A stretch of DNA of 64,000 bases, taken from NCBI GenBank assembly GCA_016792865.1, contig JAEUMJ010000075.1, forward strand, positions 1-64,000. Reading direction: 5' to 3'. Source of the DNA: Hyphomicrobiales bacterium. GTDB taxonomy: Bacteria > Pseudomonadota > Alphaproteobacteria > Rhizobiales > Aestuariivirgaceae. The notes beneath the pieces are model-generated. The model did no database searches. It worked only from the letters and a program-made list of their open reading frames with translations, and was not told the origin of the DNA. Of this stretch, positions 7,385 through 16,729 are shown one piece after another. How positions within the stretch are numbered: the first letter of the stretch is position 1; each line of letters begins with the position of its first letter. The position numbers were made by a program, and so were the translations under genes.

Positions 7385-9352
7385 TCAAGGCTCGTCCTGA
7401 CCCAGCAGCCGCCGCACTTCCTTGCGTGCATCAAGCAGGATCGCATCCGCCATGGCCGCGTGACCTTCGGCAGAGGGGTGCATGGCGCCTGTCGTTTCCA
7501 CAAATACCGATTCCGAGGCATTGGCGTCGATGAAGCCATCGCGCGTGATCACCTTCTGGTTCACCGCGAGATAGGCATCGTTGAACGTGCGCACCCAGCG
7601 CTGGCGCAGCGCATAGGGATAATTCTCCTTGGCGGGGTTATAGGGCCGCCAGTCTCGCTGCTTGCCGGACCAGCTTTGCGTGCAGGTGGCGGTGGGGCGT
7701 TCCGACTTGCCCACGCATGGCATCATCAACTGTTCCGCCGGGTCATTGCCAGCGGCGGAATTCCGGGCACAGAAGCCATGGCCGCGGAATGGCCGGTCCT
7801 CATAGGCACGACCCGCAAAGCGCCAGCCGTGGTCTTCGGCAAGCTCACCCATGCGCTTGTGCAGGGCGGCGAGCTGGTCATGGGTGGAGGTGAGGCGCTT
7901 CGGCGTCACCACCAGCCACGACGACCAGACGTCAAGCGACTGGTTGGCAGGATAGAGATCTTCATCCTCGCCCTCTTCCCCGGCGGGGCAAACCTGCCCG
8001 GTTTCGTCTTCAAGGATATCGGGATAGGCGGTGAGAATGACGCGCGACGGATCGAAGCCCAGTTGCGGGTCGGTGAGCGGCACGGCCAGTTCGATTGCCT
8101 TTGCAAGCCGGCCATAATCTCCCGGCAGGTTCTCCTTCATGTTCTCGGCGAACTTCCCCGGCGAGACGGTGGCGCCGAAATACTTGGCGAGCTTCGACGT
8201 CATGTTGTCGCGAAGCGTGGCCCAGGCCACGAGGCTGGAAAAGCCGATGTCGTTGCCCCCCACGGAGAGGAACAGGAGATCGACCTTGCGGCGATATTGG
8301 TTGCCGGGACAGACCCAGAAATCGTTCTCCTGTTCAGGCCTGGACAGGCAGAGTTCGCGCAGCAGCCAGCGCATCTGCGTGTCCTTGGTGGAGCCGGTCA
8401 CCGCCGTGACCTGGCCGTTGCGGCTTTCGTATTCCACATGCTCCTGCGGGCCGATGATGCCCTCGTCCACGGAAGCGCCGGAACAGGAGTAGCCGAGGAA
8501 GGTGACGGCGCTGTGCGGGTTTTCGATGGCGATCTGGAGGGCGGCGCGAAGCTGGTGGCCATAGAGCGAGCGGTGGCAGGTCTCGTCCATCCACCTGGCG
8601 CTGCCGCTGTTGTCGTTGACGGCGCGGCGGGGATAGAGATTGCGGAAGCGGCCTTCCTCGGAAAAGGCCACCGGCACATCAGGATTGCCTTCGCCGGAGG
8701 CAAAGCTGTCGCCCAGCCCGGCGATCAGCAGGTCCTTCACCTGGAGATCGGTGGATATGCCTTGCTCGCCCTGCACCGCAACGCTCACGGTTGCGCCCGT
8801 GGGCCACGGAATGTCGAGACTGACGGGTTCGTCGCATGGTGCCGTTTCGGGAGCACTGTCGTTCACGCGCCAATCGCAATTGTATTCCGAATAGAGGGTG
8901 TCTGCCTGAAGGGCGGTGAGCCACAGCTTCACCCGGTGGCTGCGCGGCACGACATAGGCATCGACGCCGCCGCACGCCGCATGGGTACGCGACTTCGGAT
9001 CCCAGCAGAGCCGGTCCAGCATGCCGGCGGCCCAGCCCTTCCAGTCGTAGTTGCGGCGCAGGATGCGGGTGAAGGGAATGTAGCGGTCGTTAAGCACATG
9101 CTCGCTGCCGATCACCGCCGTGCTGGCAATCATGCGCCGGGTTTCGTCGTCGCCCAGATGCTGGTTCTCGACATGGATGAGGTACTGCTTCCAGGCCCGC
9201 TCATGGGCCTGGAAATCCTTTTGGCTGGCAAAGAGCCGGAAGCGGTTTTCCACCTGCCAGTTGATCTGGACGTTGGATGACGTCAGCGTCTGCGCCACTG
9301 CCGGGTGGAGCATGGAGAAAAGGATCAGGATCGAGAAAATTGCCGTCCGCAC
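7385..9352 (-). CDS. Secreted SGNH/GDSL-type hydrolase
   Basis: About 655 residues with a signal peptide at the chosen GTG start (VRTAIFSILILFSMLHPAVA, cleavage after AVA). The SGNH blocks are visible: block I GLGDSFASGEGN with nucleophile Ser near residue 216, block III SVGGNDIGF, and block V with His in MHPSAEGH near the C-terminus. The family covers esterases and lipases acting on carbohydrate or lipid esters; the substrate is unknown. Many Cys residues suggest disulfides and a periplasmic or extracellular site. The open frame runs on upstream to 9625, but that part would cross the SRP RNA gene and precede the signal peptide, so it is rejected. GTG at 9361 is an alternative start. Confidence 0.8.
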   Translation of the reverse strand: MRTAIFSILILFSMLHPAVAQTLTSSNVQINWQVENRFRLFASQKDFQAHERAWKQYLIHVENQHLGDDETRRMIASTAVIGSEHVLNDRYIPFTRILRRNYDWKGWAAGMLDRLCWDPKSRTHAACGGVDAYVVPRSHRVKLWLTALQADTLYSEYNCDWRVNDSAPETAPCDEPVSLDIPWPTGATVSVAVQGEQGISTDLQVKDLLIAGLGDSFASGEGNPDVPVAFSEEGRFRNLYPRRAVNDNSGSARWMDETCHRSLYGHQLRAALQIAIENPHSAVTFLGYSCSGASVDEGIIGPQEHVEYESRNGQVTAVTGSTKDTQMRWLLRELCLSRPEQENDFWVCPGNQYRRKVDLLFLSVGGNDIGFSSLVAWATLRDNMTSKLAKYFGATVSPGKFAENMKENLPGDYGRLAKAIELAVPLTDPQLGFDPSRVILTAYPDILEDETGQVCPAGEEGEDEDLYPANQSLDVWSSWLVVTPKRLTSTHDQLAALHKRMGELAEDHGWRFAGRAYEDRPFRGHGFCARNSAAGNDPAEQLMMPCVGKSERPTATCTQSWSGKQRDWRPYNPAKENYPYALRQRWVRTFNDAYLAVNQKVITRDGFIDANASESVFVETTGAMHPSAEGHAAMADAILLDARKEVRRLLGQDEP

Positions 9353-9488
9353 AGGAGCCACCGGTTTTGGATTCGAAGAGGGCGAGCCATACCAGATGCG
9401 GCAAGGCAAGATTTTGACGAATCTGATTTTATTTCCCTTTTCCACCCTTCGCTTGCCTTTTCTCCCCCTTTCCCCCATATGCGCCAGC

Positions 9489-9583
9489 GGGAGGTTGGCG
9501 GCAGGCGTTATGCTCGCCAACCGGGTCAGGACCGGAAGGTAGCAGCCCCAACGAGATTTTGACGGGTTGCCTGTCAGCCTCCC
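9489..9583 (+). ncRNA. ffs: Signal recognition particle RNA, small bacterial type (4.5S)
   Basis: The conserved domain IV core GGTCAGGACCGGAAGGTAGC begins at 9524, including the GGAA-type tetraloop and asymmetric-loop bases bound by Ffh. The outer stem closes by GGGAGG (9489-9494) with CCTCCC (9578-9583), and GCAGGC with GCCTG inside it. About 95 nt is normal for alphaproteobacterial SRP RNA. It lies just before dnaX, a common arrangement in this class. It partners Ffh for co-translational membrane targeting. Ends are placed by the terminal stem and may be off by a few bases. Confidence 0.93.
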
Positions 9584-9679
9584 ACTCTTTCCTGCCCGTT
9601 GCCGCCTCTTTTCCCGGCCATGCACAGCGGCACATCGAGCGCTTTCATCTGCCCCGGAAAGTGCCTAAATCACCTCCCG

Positions 9680-11392
9680 ATGGCTTCTCCCGAACCCGCA
9701 ACCCCCGCCTATCGCGTGCTGGCCCGCAAGTACCGGCCCACGGATTTCTCTGCCCTCATCGGGCAGGAGGCGCTGGTGCGCACCCTCACGAATGCCTTTG
9801 CCACCGGGCGCGTGGCCCAGGCCTACATGCTCACCGGCGTGCGCGGCGTGGGCAAGACAACCACGGCGCGATTGATTGCGCGCGCCCTCAACTATCCTCC
9901 CGGTCCCAGCATCGACATGCCGGACATGACGGCGCAGTGCGAAGCCATCCTGGAATCGCGCCACATCGACGTGATTGAAATGGACGCCGCCTCCAACACC
10001 GGTGTCGACAACATGCGGGAGATCATCGACTCGGTGCGCTATGCGCCGGTGCAGGCGCGCACCAAGGTCTATATCATCGACGAAGTGCACATGCTCTCGA
10101 AGAGCGCCTTCAACGCCCTGCTCAAGACACTGGAAGAGCCGCCGCCGCATGTGAAATTCATCTTCGCGACAACGGAAATCCGCAAGGTGCCCGTCACCAT
10201 CCTGTCGCGCTGCCAGCGTTTCGACCTGAAGCGCCTGGATGCCACCCTGCTGATGCAGCACTATGGCCGCATCGCGAGGCTGGAAAATGCCGAGATCGAG
10301 GACGAGGCCCTGCGCATGATTGCCCGCGCCGCCGAAGGCTCGGTGCGCGATGGCCTGTCGCTGCTTGATCAGGCCATTGCCTATGGCGACGGCAAGGTGA
10401 AGGCCGATGACGTGGCGGGCATGCTCGGCCTCATCGACCGCAGCCGGGTGATCGAATTGTTCGATGCGGTGATGGCGGGCGATCCGCCGCGCGCGCTGAA
10501 GGAACTGGCCTTGCAGTTCGACGGCGGCGGCGATCCGGAGACGATCCTCACCGACATGGCCGATTTCGTGCATTGGGTCACGCGACTGCGCCTCGTGAAG
10601 GACAGCGCCATGATGGACGGCTCGCGCACCGAAGCGGAGAAGACGCGCGGCAGCGAGTTTGCCGCCCGGCTCACCGTGCCGGTGCTGTCCCGCGCCTGGC
10701 AGATGTTGCTCAAGGGCATTCAGGAAACGGCGTCCGCGTCGAACCCCATGCAAGCCGCAGAGATGGTGCTGATCCGGCTGGCCCATGCCGTTGACATGCC
10801 GCCCGCCGATGATCTGGCGCGGATTGCGAAATCAGGTGGCGCAGCGCCAGGGAACGTGAAGCCCATGCCACTGCGCAGCGAGAACGGCGGCGGCGCCCAG
10901 GCCGTGAGCGCCGGTCCTGCCCTTGCCGCAGCGCTCGCCCGCGAAAGCCAGCAGCAGGGCACGGCACCGCACGCGCGCGAACCTGTGGCCTTTTCCGACT
11001 TTGCCGGCCTCGTGAAATATGTGGGCGAGCGCCGCGACGTGAAGCTCAAGGGCGAGCTTGAACGCTTCGTGCGGCCCATCACGGTGACGGAAACCCGCAT
11101 CGAGATCGCGCTGGAGAAGGAAGCACCCGCCGGCCTCAGCAATGAATTGATGCGCAAGCTGGAAGCCTGGACCGGGCGGCGCGTGCTGGTGACGGTGGCC
11201 AGGGAAGGCGGGGCCGAGCCGCTCCTGAAGCAGCGCCGTTCCGCCGAAGCCATCGCCCTGCAGGAAGCCCGCGCCAACCCGGCGGTGCAAGCCATCCTGA
11301 AATCATTCCCCGGCGCCGAGATCATCAGCGTCAGGGAACCGCAACTCCCCCCAACCGTGACACCGGAAGAACCCGATGAAGAATCTCGCTGA
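9680..11392 (+). CDS. dnaX: DNA polymerase III subunit gamma/tau
   Basis: A 570-residue clamp-loader ATPase. Walker A is GVRGVGKTTTAR (about 53-64), Walker B is YIIDEVHML, the sensor/SRC region is ILSRCQRFDLKR, and a C-terminal tau-like extension (about 370-570) should bind the polymerase core and helicase. The four-cysteine zinc module normally between Walker A and the DAASNTG motif is reduced to a single Cys (TAQCEAI). The start ATG at 9680 precedes the first conserved residues (YRVLARKYRP); an in-frame TTG at 9599 sits 15 bases after the SRP RNA and is less likely. The gene overlaps the ybaB start by 17 bases. Confidence 0.94.
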   Translation: MASPEPATPAYRVLARKYRPTDFSALIGQEALVRTLTNAFATGRVAQAYMLTGVRGVGKTTTARLIARALNYPPGPSIDMPDMTAQCEAILESRHIDVIEMDAASNTGVDNMREIIDSVRYAPVQARTKVYIIDEVHMLSKSAFNALLKTLEEPPPHVKFIFATTEIRKVPVTILSRCQRFDLKRLDATLLMQHYGRIARLENAEIEDEALRMIARAAEGSVRDGLSLLDQAIAYGDGKVKADDVAGMLGLIDRSRVIELFDAVMAGDPPRALKELALQFDGGGDPETILTDMADFVHWVTRLRLVKDSAMMDGSRTEAEKTRGSEFAARLTVPVLSRAWQMLLKGIQETASASNPMQAAEMVLIRLAHAVDMPPADDLARIAKSGGAAPGNVKPMPLRSENGGGAQAVSAGPALAAALARESQQQGTAPHAREPVAFSDFAGLVKYVGERRDVKLKGELERFVRPITVTETRIEIALEKEAPAGLSNELMRKLEAWTGRRVLVTVAREGGAEPLLKQRRSAEAIALQEARANPAVQAILKSFPGAEIISVREPQLPPTVTPEEPDEESR

Positions 11393-11699
11393 CATCATGA
11401 AACAGGTGCAATCCATGCAGTCGCGCATGAGCGACATGCAGGAGAAGCTCGAAGCTCTTTCCGTCACCGGCCAATCGGGCGGCGGCATGGTGAAGGTCAC
11501 CATGTCGGGCAAGGGCGTTCTCAAGGGACTTGATATCGATTCCTCCCTGCTGAAGGCCGAGGAGAAGGACATTCTCGAAGACCTCATCGTCGCCGCCCAC
11601 GCCGATGCCAAGGCCAAGGCCGAAGCCGCTGCAGCGGATGAAATGAAGGCGATCACCGGCGGCTTGCCCCTGCCGCCCGGCCTGAAGCTGCCGTTCTGA
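11376..11699 (+). CDS. ybaB: YbaB/EbfC family nucleoid-associated protein
   Basis: 107 residues with the family pattern: an N-terminal amphipathic helix ([18 protein letters not shown]), the [13 protein letters not shown] strand-turn-strand, and a C-terminal Ala/Lys helix ending in LPPGLKLPF. The family binds DNA as a dimer. It is conserved between dnaX and recR, and all three genes are on one strand with overlaps or short gaps, which indicates one transcript concerned with replication and repair. The length is standard. Confidence 0.92.
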   Translation: MKNLADIMKQVQSMQSRMSDMQEKLEALSVTGQSGGGMVKVTMSGKGVLKGLDIDSSLLKAEEKDILEDLIVAAHADAKAKAEAAAADEMKAITGGLPLPPGLKLPF

Positions 11700-11724
11700 G
11701 GCTTGGCCCTCCGAGCCACACATC

Positions 11725-12327
11725 ATGAAACGCCAGGCCGGACCTGAAATCGAGAAGCTGATCCAGCTCCTGGCGCGCCTGCCGGGGTTTGGCCCACGCT
11801 CGGCCCGTCGTGCCGTCCTGCACCTCATCAAGAACCGCGAGAAGCTGCTCGATCCCCTGACGGTTGCCCTTGAAGATGCCCGGCACAAGGTGAAGCAGTG
11901 TTCCTCCTGCGGCAACGTCGATACCGTCGATCCCTGTTCCATTTGCAGCGACCCGCGCCGGGACCGTGCGCTCATCTGTGTCATCGAGGAAGTGGGAGAT
12001 CTCTGGGCGCTGGAACGCGCCGGGGCATGGCCCGGCCTTTACCATGTTCTGGGCGGCACGCTTTCGGCCCTGGGCGGCGTCCGTCCGGAAGACCTGTCGA
12101 TAGGCCGCCTGCTGGACCGGGTCGGAAACGGGGAGGTGAAGGAGGTCGTCCTCGCCACCAACGCCACCGTCGAGGGCCAGACGACCGCGCACTACATCAC
12201 CGAGCGCCTCAAGGAAAAGAACATCGCCACCTCGCGCCTCGCCCACGGGGTGCCGGTGGGCGGCGAGCTTGATTACCTTGACGAGGGCACGCTCACACAG
12301 GCCCTGCGCGCCCGGCGGCCTCTTTAG
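11725..12327 (+). CDS. recR: Recombination mediator protein RecR
   Basis: 200 residues, the standard size. The helix-hairpin-helix region ([21 protein letters not shown]) is followed by a C4 zinc finger ([16 protein letters not shown], about 57-72), the TOPRIM domain ([18 protein letters not shown], about 80-170) and the C-terminal [16 protein letters not shown]alker-like motif. RecR forms a ring that works with RecO and RecF to load RecA at single-strand gaps. It is the third gene of dnaX-ybaB-recR. Confidence 0.96.
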   Translation: MKRQAGPEIEKLIQLLARLPGFGPRSARRAVLHLIKNREKLLDPLTVALEDARHKVKQCSSCGNVDTVDPCSICSDPRRDRALICVIEEVGDLWALERAGAWPGLYHVLGGTLSALGGVRPEDLSIGRLLDRVGNGEVKEVVLATNATVEGQTTAHYITERLKEKNIATSRLAHGVPVGGELDYLDEGTLTQALRARRPL

Positions 12328-12467
12328 GTTCCACTTCGGAACAGCCCGTTAAGACTTTCTAAACCTTCGCATTCATCTGGCACGCCGCCGGTCCGGGCAG
12401 GACCGCCGCTTGCTCCTTGTCCACCAAACCCCGGCCCTTGTGCCGGATTGGAACAGGAGCAAGAGAC

Positions 12468-13721
12468 ATGTTCAGCATCCGCAAGGCCTTCCGCCGCTTC
12501 CGTGCCAGCGAGCGTGGCGACACCGCGATCATGTTCGCCCTGACCGCCATTCCCGTGATCCTCGCGGCGGGTGTCGGGATCGACTACGCAAACTACTCTG
12601 CCGCCAAGACCCATCTGCAGGCCGCGCTGGACGGCGCCGCCCTTGCCGGAGCAGCCGCAAGCGGCAAGACCGACAGCGAGCGCGTCAGCATCGCATCCGC
12701 GAGCTTCACCGCGAACATGGGTGCGGGTGCGGCGTCGGGCTATACCCTCACCACCGACTTCCGCGTGGACAGTGGCACCTTCATTGCCGAAGCGAACGTG
12801 GAAGTGCCCACCTCCCTCATGCGGCTTGCGGGCATCGATACCATGGAAGCGGCAGGTGCCGCCGAAGTCGGTCTCGCCTCGATGAAGAAGGCCGAGATTG
12901 CCATGGTGCTCGATTATTCCGGCTCGATGGGTGACGTGTCCGGCACGAAGGTGAAGTATATCGCCATGCGCGAGGCGGCAACCAAGCTGGTGGACGATCT
13001 CACCACCGCAAGCCCCGGCAAGGTGAAGTTCGGCCTCGTGCCATTCTCGCATCATGTCTACGTGACGCTGCCCAAGGCCCATGTGAAGGGCGCCAGCGGG
13101 TCCGGCACCTGGACAGGCTGCACCCAGGATCGCAGGTATCCCCACAATCTCACGGCGGCCACGCCCACCAGCAGCGACAACACCAAATGGAACCAGCCGA
13201 TGGCTCCGGAGCACGCTTCCGACGGCTGCAGCGGCTACGCGCCGCGCAAGCTGGTGGTGAAGCCGCTCACCAGCGACAGCGACTCGGTGAAGACCCAGCT
13301 TGCGGGCATGAAGCCCTATGCCTGGACCCACATCGCGCTCGGTGTCGAGTTCGGTTACCATCTGCTGATGGACAACCAGCCCTTCGATCAGGCTGCCCCC
13401 AAGTCGGATACCGAAACCCAGAAATTCATGATCGTGCTCACCGACGGCATGCAGACCGAGCCGGCCTTCGGTCCCGGTTCGACACGCACCGTATCCCAGG
13501 GTGAGAAGAACCTCACGCAGCTTTGCACCAATGCCAAGGCTGACGGCATCCGCATCATCACGCTGGCCTTCGACCTCGATGACACATCCACCCGCGCCCG
13601 CCTGAAGGCCTGCGCCAGCGATGCCGACAGCTTCTTCATCGCCGACGACGATGCTGACCTGTCCAAGGCTTTCGAGGAAATCAAGACTGCGGTTGCGAGC
13701 GAGATCTACCTGAAGAAGTGA
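12468..13721 (+). CDS. TadG-like pilus-assembly protein with von Willebrand A domain
   Basis: 417 residues. The N-terminus has a short basic stretch and a class III prepilin-like hydrophobic helix (GDTAIMFALTAIPVILAAGVGIDY) typical of TadE/TadG proteins, which are placed in the membrane with the bulk outside. A vWA domain follows, with the MIDAS motif DYSGS near residue 147 and VLTDGMQT further on. Several Cys residues in the vWA part could form disulfides. The start ATG at 12468 has AGGAG nine bases upstream; the in-frame ATG at 12417 lacks one. No other tad genes are nearby, so it acts with a Tad system elsewhere or as a lone surface protein. Confidence 0.82.
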   Translation: MFSIRKAFRRFRASERGDTAIMFALTAIPVILAAGVGIDYANYSAAKTHLQAALDGAALAGAAASGKTDSERVSIASASFTANMGAGAASGYTLTTDFRVDSGTFIAEANVEVPTSLMRLAGIDTMEAAGAAEVGLASMKKAEIAMVLDYSGSMGDVSGTKVKYIAMREAATKLVDDLTTASPGKVKFGLVPFSHHVYVTLPKAHVKGASGSGTWTGCTQDRRYPHNLTAATPTSSDNTKWNQPMAPEHASDGCSGYAPRKLVVKPLTSDSDSVKTQLAGMKPYAWTHIALGVEFGYHLLMDNQPFDQAAPKSDTETQKFMIVLTDGMQTEPAFGPGSTRTVSQGEKNLTQLCTNAKADGIRIITLAFDLDDTSTRARLKACASDADSFFIADDDADLSKAFEEIKTAVASEIYLKK

Positions 13722-13728
13722 CGTTTCT

Positions 13729-14886
13729 TCACTGCACCAGGCGCGGGCGCTGCTCACCGGGCAGCGCCCCGTTCGTTTCCGGCTCCATGTCAAGGCTGCC
13801 GATCCGCTGGCCGCGCTTGTTGATGCGCTCTGCCGAGGTGGTGAGCTTCTCCAGATCGGTGCCGGCCATGTCGAAGTGACGGCGCAAGTCCGAGGCGCGT
13901 TCCTTCAGGCGTTCCACATCTTCAAGAAGCCGCACCACTTCGCCCTTGATGACATGGGCCTGCTCGCGCATGGCCACATCCTTCACGATGGCCTGCATGG
14001 TCTGCACCAGCAGCATCAGCACATTGGGGGAGGCCAGGATCACGCGTTGCCGGTGCGCCTTCTGCACCACGTCATCGAACTTCTCGTGCAGTTCGGCATA
14101 GATCGATTCAGACGGCACGAACATGATGGCGGTGTCATGGGTCTCGCCGCTGATGAAATACTTCTCGGCGATATCCTTCACATGCTTGAGCACGTCGCCC
14201 TTGAGGCGCTGTTCTGCGGCCTTGCGCAGCGTCTCGTCGCGGGCCTCGGTGAAGGCGGTATAGGCTTCCAGCGGGAACTTGGCGTCGATCACCAGTTTCT
14301 GCGGCGATTCCGGCAGCGAGATCAGGCAATCGGGACGGGTGCCGTTCGACAGCGTGGCCTGGAAGCTGTAGGCCCGTGAGGCAAGGTTGTCGCGGATGAT
14401 CGCCTCCATCCGGCCCTGGCCAAAGGCACCGCGCGATTGCTTGTTGTTGAGGATGTCGCGCAGTGAAATCATCTCGCCGGAAAGCGACGTGAGGTTCTTC
14501 TGGGCGGCATCGATCACCGCAAGGCGTTCATTCAACTGATGCAGGGACAGCGAGGTTTTTTCCGCCTGTTCGGTAAGGCCGTGGCCCACCCGCGAACTCA
14601 CCATGTCCATGCGTTCGTCGATGACGCGCTGCAGGTGGATGTGGTGGCTCTGCGATTGCGCGGCGAAGCCCTGGAGGGCGCCGGATAACTCTGCGAGGCG
14701 GTATTCCATCTCGGCGGTGCGGCGCTGCGCCTCCTCGCGTTCGCGGGCGCGGCCCGCTTGCGCCCTGAACGCCAGGATCACTGCCAGCAGCAGCAGCGTC
14801 AGTGCCACGGCAGCGGCAGCAAGGAGGCATTCGAGAAGCGTGACGGCATGGCCGCCAAGCGTGAGCACGGGCGAGGAAAGGTCCAT
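13729..14886 (-). CDS. rmuC: DNA recombination protein RmuC
   Basis: 385 residues: an N-terminal membrane anchor (LLECLLAAAAVALTLLLLAV), a long coiled coil (about 40-150, RAREREEAQRRTAEMEYRLAEL), then the RmuC nuclease-like domain with the conserved RPDCLISLPE, VIDAKFPLEAY and FVPSESIYAEL segments. RmuC limits inversions and rearrangements at inverted repeats. It is convergent with the TadG-like gene (8 bases apart). Length and order are normal. Confidence 0.92.
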   Translation of the reverse strand: MDLSSPVLTLGGHAVTLLECLLAAAAVALTLLLLAVILAFRAQAGRAREREEAQRRTAEMEYRLAELSGALQGFAAQSQSHHIHLQRVIDERMDMVSSRVGHGLTEQAEKTSLSLHQLNERLAVIDAAQKNLTSLSGEMISLRDILNNKQSRGAFGQGRMEAIIRDNLASRAYSFQATLSNGTRPDCLISLPESPQKLVIDAKFPLEAYTAFTEARDETLRKAAEQRLKGDVLKHVKDIAEKYFISGETHDTAIMFVPSESIYAELHEKFDDVVQKAHRQRVILASPNVLMLLVQTMQAIVKDVAMREQAHVIKGEVVRLLEDVERLKERASDLRRHFDMAGTDLEKLTTSAERINKRGQRIGSLDMEPETNGALPGEQRPRLVQ

Positions 14887-14985
14887 GCCCGCTCATACCA
14901 TTGATTCGCGTTTTGTTCTAATGGCCCGTCCCGAGTTGCCGCGCCCCCTTCGCCCGCTGCGAGGGCGGCGGAAAATGGCGCGCGT

Positions 14986-15666
14986 TCACGCCGCGAACCT
15001 GCTCCGCACCATCCAGTCGCCGATGGAGTTGATCAGCATCTCGTCGCCCACAAGGCTGATCTTGTCGCGGTTCAGTTCCGCGGCAAGCGTGCTGTGCCCC
15101 ATCCATGCGGAAGTGAGAGCACGAAGGTCGGCGGTGATGTACAGGTCCACATTCAGGCCGGGATCGATGACGCAGAGATCGGCCTCCATGCCGGGCCGCC
15201 CGATGATCCAGTAGTTCCGTTGCTCCTCCGGCAGCTCGGGGAATATGAACTGGATCACGCTCTTGCGTCGCGCGGGAAGGACTGCCGTGTTCACCTTGCG
15301 TCGCATGTTCCACATGAGGACGCGGGCATCGAGTTTTTCGAGGCAGATGTTTGCATCCACGTTGCGGTGCGCCCAATCGCCCAGTGCCATGATGATGGGG
15401 GCCAATTCATCCGTGAGCGGAGTAGTCCGGTAATGGATCTCTCCTGAAATGCCGTGTTTCTCACGGCGCAAGAGTCCGTTCTTTTCCATCTCCTTCAGCC
15501 GCTTCGACAGCAAGGTCGGCGACATCGAGGGAATGCCGCGACGGATGTCGTTGAAGCGCGTGTATCCGTTCAGCAGTTCGCACAGGACGAGCATGGTCCA
15601 GCGCGGCTCAAGGATTTCGCACGCCTTGGCGACAGGACAGAAGTGATGGTAGGTTTCCTTGGACAT
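14986..15666 (-). CDS. HxlR-family transcriptional regulator with C-terminal SCP2-like domain
   Basis: 226 residues. The first 110 are an HxlR winged helix (CEILEPRWTMLVLCELLNGYTRFNDI and SPTLLSKRLKEMEKNGLL) with a Cys at position 10, typical of this family. The second half (FIFPELPEEQRNYWIIG, DLCVIDPGLNVDLYITADLRALTSAWMG) resembles a sterol-carrier/alkyl-sulfatase type domain that may sense a lipid-like ligand. The gene is divergent from a methyltransferase with 169 bases between, which suggests local control of that gene. The domain assignment of the C-terminal half is by resemblance. Confidence 0.85.
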   Translation of the reverse strand: MSKETYHHFCPVAKACEILEPRWTMLVLCELLNGYTRFNDIRRGIPSMSPTLLSKRLKEMEKNGLLRREKHGISGEIHYRTTPLTDELAPIIMALGDWAHRNVDANICLEKLDARVLMWNMRRKVNTAVLPARRKSVIQFIFPELPEEQRNYWIIGRPGMEADLCVIDPGLNVDLYITADLRALTSAWMGHSTLAAELNRDKISLVGDEMLINSIGDWMVRSRFAA

Positions 15667-15724
15667 GGATCATTCTCCGATGCCCCCCGATCAGCACTCC
15701 ATGCCAAATTTTCAGTTTGCCTGC

Positions 15725-15766
15725 TAGTCCTGAATCTGTACCGGCTTCGCTCCACTTCAAGGACTA
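15725..15766. promoter_or_regulatory. Inverted repeat between HxlR regulator and methyltransferase
   Basis: TAGTCCT (15725-15731) and AGGACTA (15760-15766) form a 7-base inverted repeat with a 28-base spacer in the divergent promoter region. It could be an operator for the HxlR protein; the arms are short, so chance is possible. Confidence 0.35.
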
Positions 15767-15835
15767 AACACGTCTCTCTCCCTTTCCTATCTGACCAATC
15801 GTTCGGGGGCGGCTTCCCAACAAAGGACATGAGAG

Positions 15836-16666
15836 ATGTTGAAATCAGTAGAACAGCCCAAGGTTGCTTCCGCGCCGGATTACACTGCGATCAAGCAGAA
15901 ACAGCAGGCCACCTGGGGCTCAGGAAACTACGCCGTGGTGGGCACGACCTTGCAGATCGTCGGCGAGGAACTGTGCGAAGCGGCGGACGTGAACTCCGGC
16001 GAGCGCGTGCTTGATGTGGCCGCAGGAAACGGCAACGCAACGCTGGCTGCCGCGCGCCGCTATGCGCTCACCACCTCCACCGACTATGTCGCGGAGTTGC
16101 TGGAGCAGGGCCGCCGCCGTGCCGAAGCGGAAGGGCTGAAGGTCAACTTCAAGACCGCCGACGCCGAAGCGCTGCCCTTTGCGGACAACAGCTTCGATGT
16201 GGCGCTCTCCACCTTCGGCATCATGTTTGCGCCGAACCAGCAGCAGGCCGCTCGCGAAATCTCGCGGGTGGTGCGCAAGGGCGGTCGCATTGCCATGGCA
16301 AACTGGACACCGGACAGCTTCATCGGCTCCATGTTCAAGGTCATCGGCCGGCATGTGCCTCCTCCGGCAGGGCTTCAGCCTCCGGCGCTGTGGGGTGACG
16401 AGAAACACCTGCAGGCCCTGTTCCCGTCCCATGAGGTGCGCGCGGCGCGGAAGACCTTCAACTTCCGCTATGAATCGCCGGAGCATTTCGTGTCCGTCTT
16501 CCGCACCTTCTATGGTCCCACGCACAAGGCGTTCGGTGCCCTGGACGAGGCGGGCAAGGCGGCTCTGGAAAAGGATCTGCTGGACCTGATCGGCCAGTTC
16601 CGCCGCGCCAGTCCGGCCGGAATGGTGGTGCCCGGCACCTATCTCGAAGCGGTGATCACGAAGTAA
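15836..16666 (+). CDS. Class I SAM-dependent methyltransferase
   Basis: 276 residues with a Rossmann-type methyltransferase fold: motif I VLDVAAGNGNATLAAA (about 58-73), the acidic loop STDYVAELLEQ, motif II DAEALPFADNSFDVALSTFGIMF and motif III VVRKGGRIAMANWTP. It resembles UbiE/COQ5-like and small-molecule methyltransferases rather than rRNA enzymes. The divergent HxlR regulator implies induction by a ligand, perhaps for detoxification of a phenolic or xenobiotic substrate. The substrate cannot be told from the sequence. Confidence 0.85.
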   Translation: MLKSVEQPKVASAPDYTAIKQKQQATWGSGNYAVVGTTLQIVGEELCEAADVNSGERVLDVAAGNGNATLAAARRYALTTSTDYVAELLEQGRRRAEAEGLKVNFKTADAEALPFADNSFDVALSTFGIMFAPNQQQAAREISRVVRKGGRIAMANWTPDSFIGSMFKVIGRHVPPPAGLQPPALWGDEKHLQALFPSHEVRAARKTFNFRYESPEHFVSVFRTFYGPTHKAFGALDEAGKAALEKDLLDLIGQFRRASPAGMVVPGTYLEAVITK

Positions 16667-16683
16667 TTCGCCGCAGTGCCCCT

Positions 16684-16729
16684 GCAAAAAACAAAGGCCC
16701 GTTCCCGCCGACTGGGCAGGAACGGGCCT
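16684..16729 (-). terminator. Intrinsic terminator reading leftward
   Basis: AGGCCCGTTCC (16695-16705) pairs with GGAACGGGCCT (16719-16729). On the minus strand the stem is followed by TTTGTTTTTTG, a good Rho-independent terminator. It is about 480 bases beyond the iminopeptidase stop, so it ends either a long 3' UTR or a separate leftward transcript. Confidence 0.75.

Noticed and set aside
7460..9280. Long rightward open frame opposite the SGNH hydrolase gene
   Set aside because: It is the antisense frame of a GC3-biased gene; the leftward frame has a signal peptide and catalytic motifs.
9353..9625. Upstream extension of the SGNH hydrolase frame
   Set aside because: It would run through the SRP RNA gene on the other strand and place the signal peptide 90 residues into the protein.
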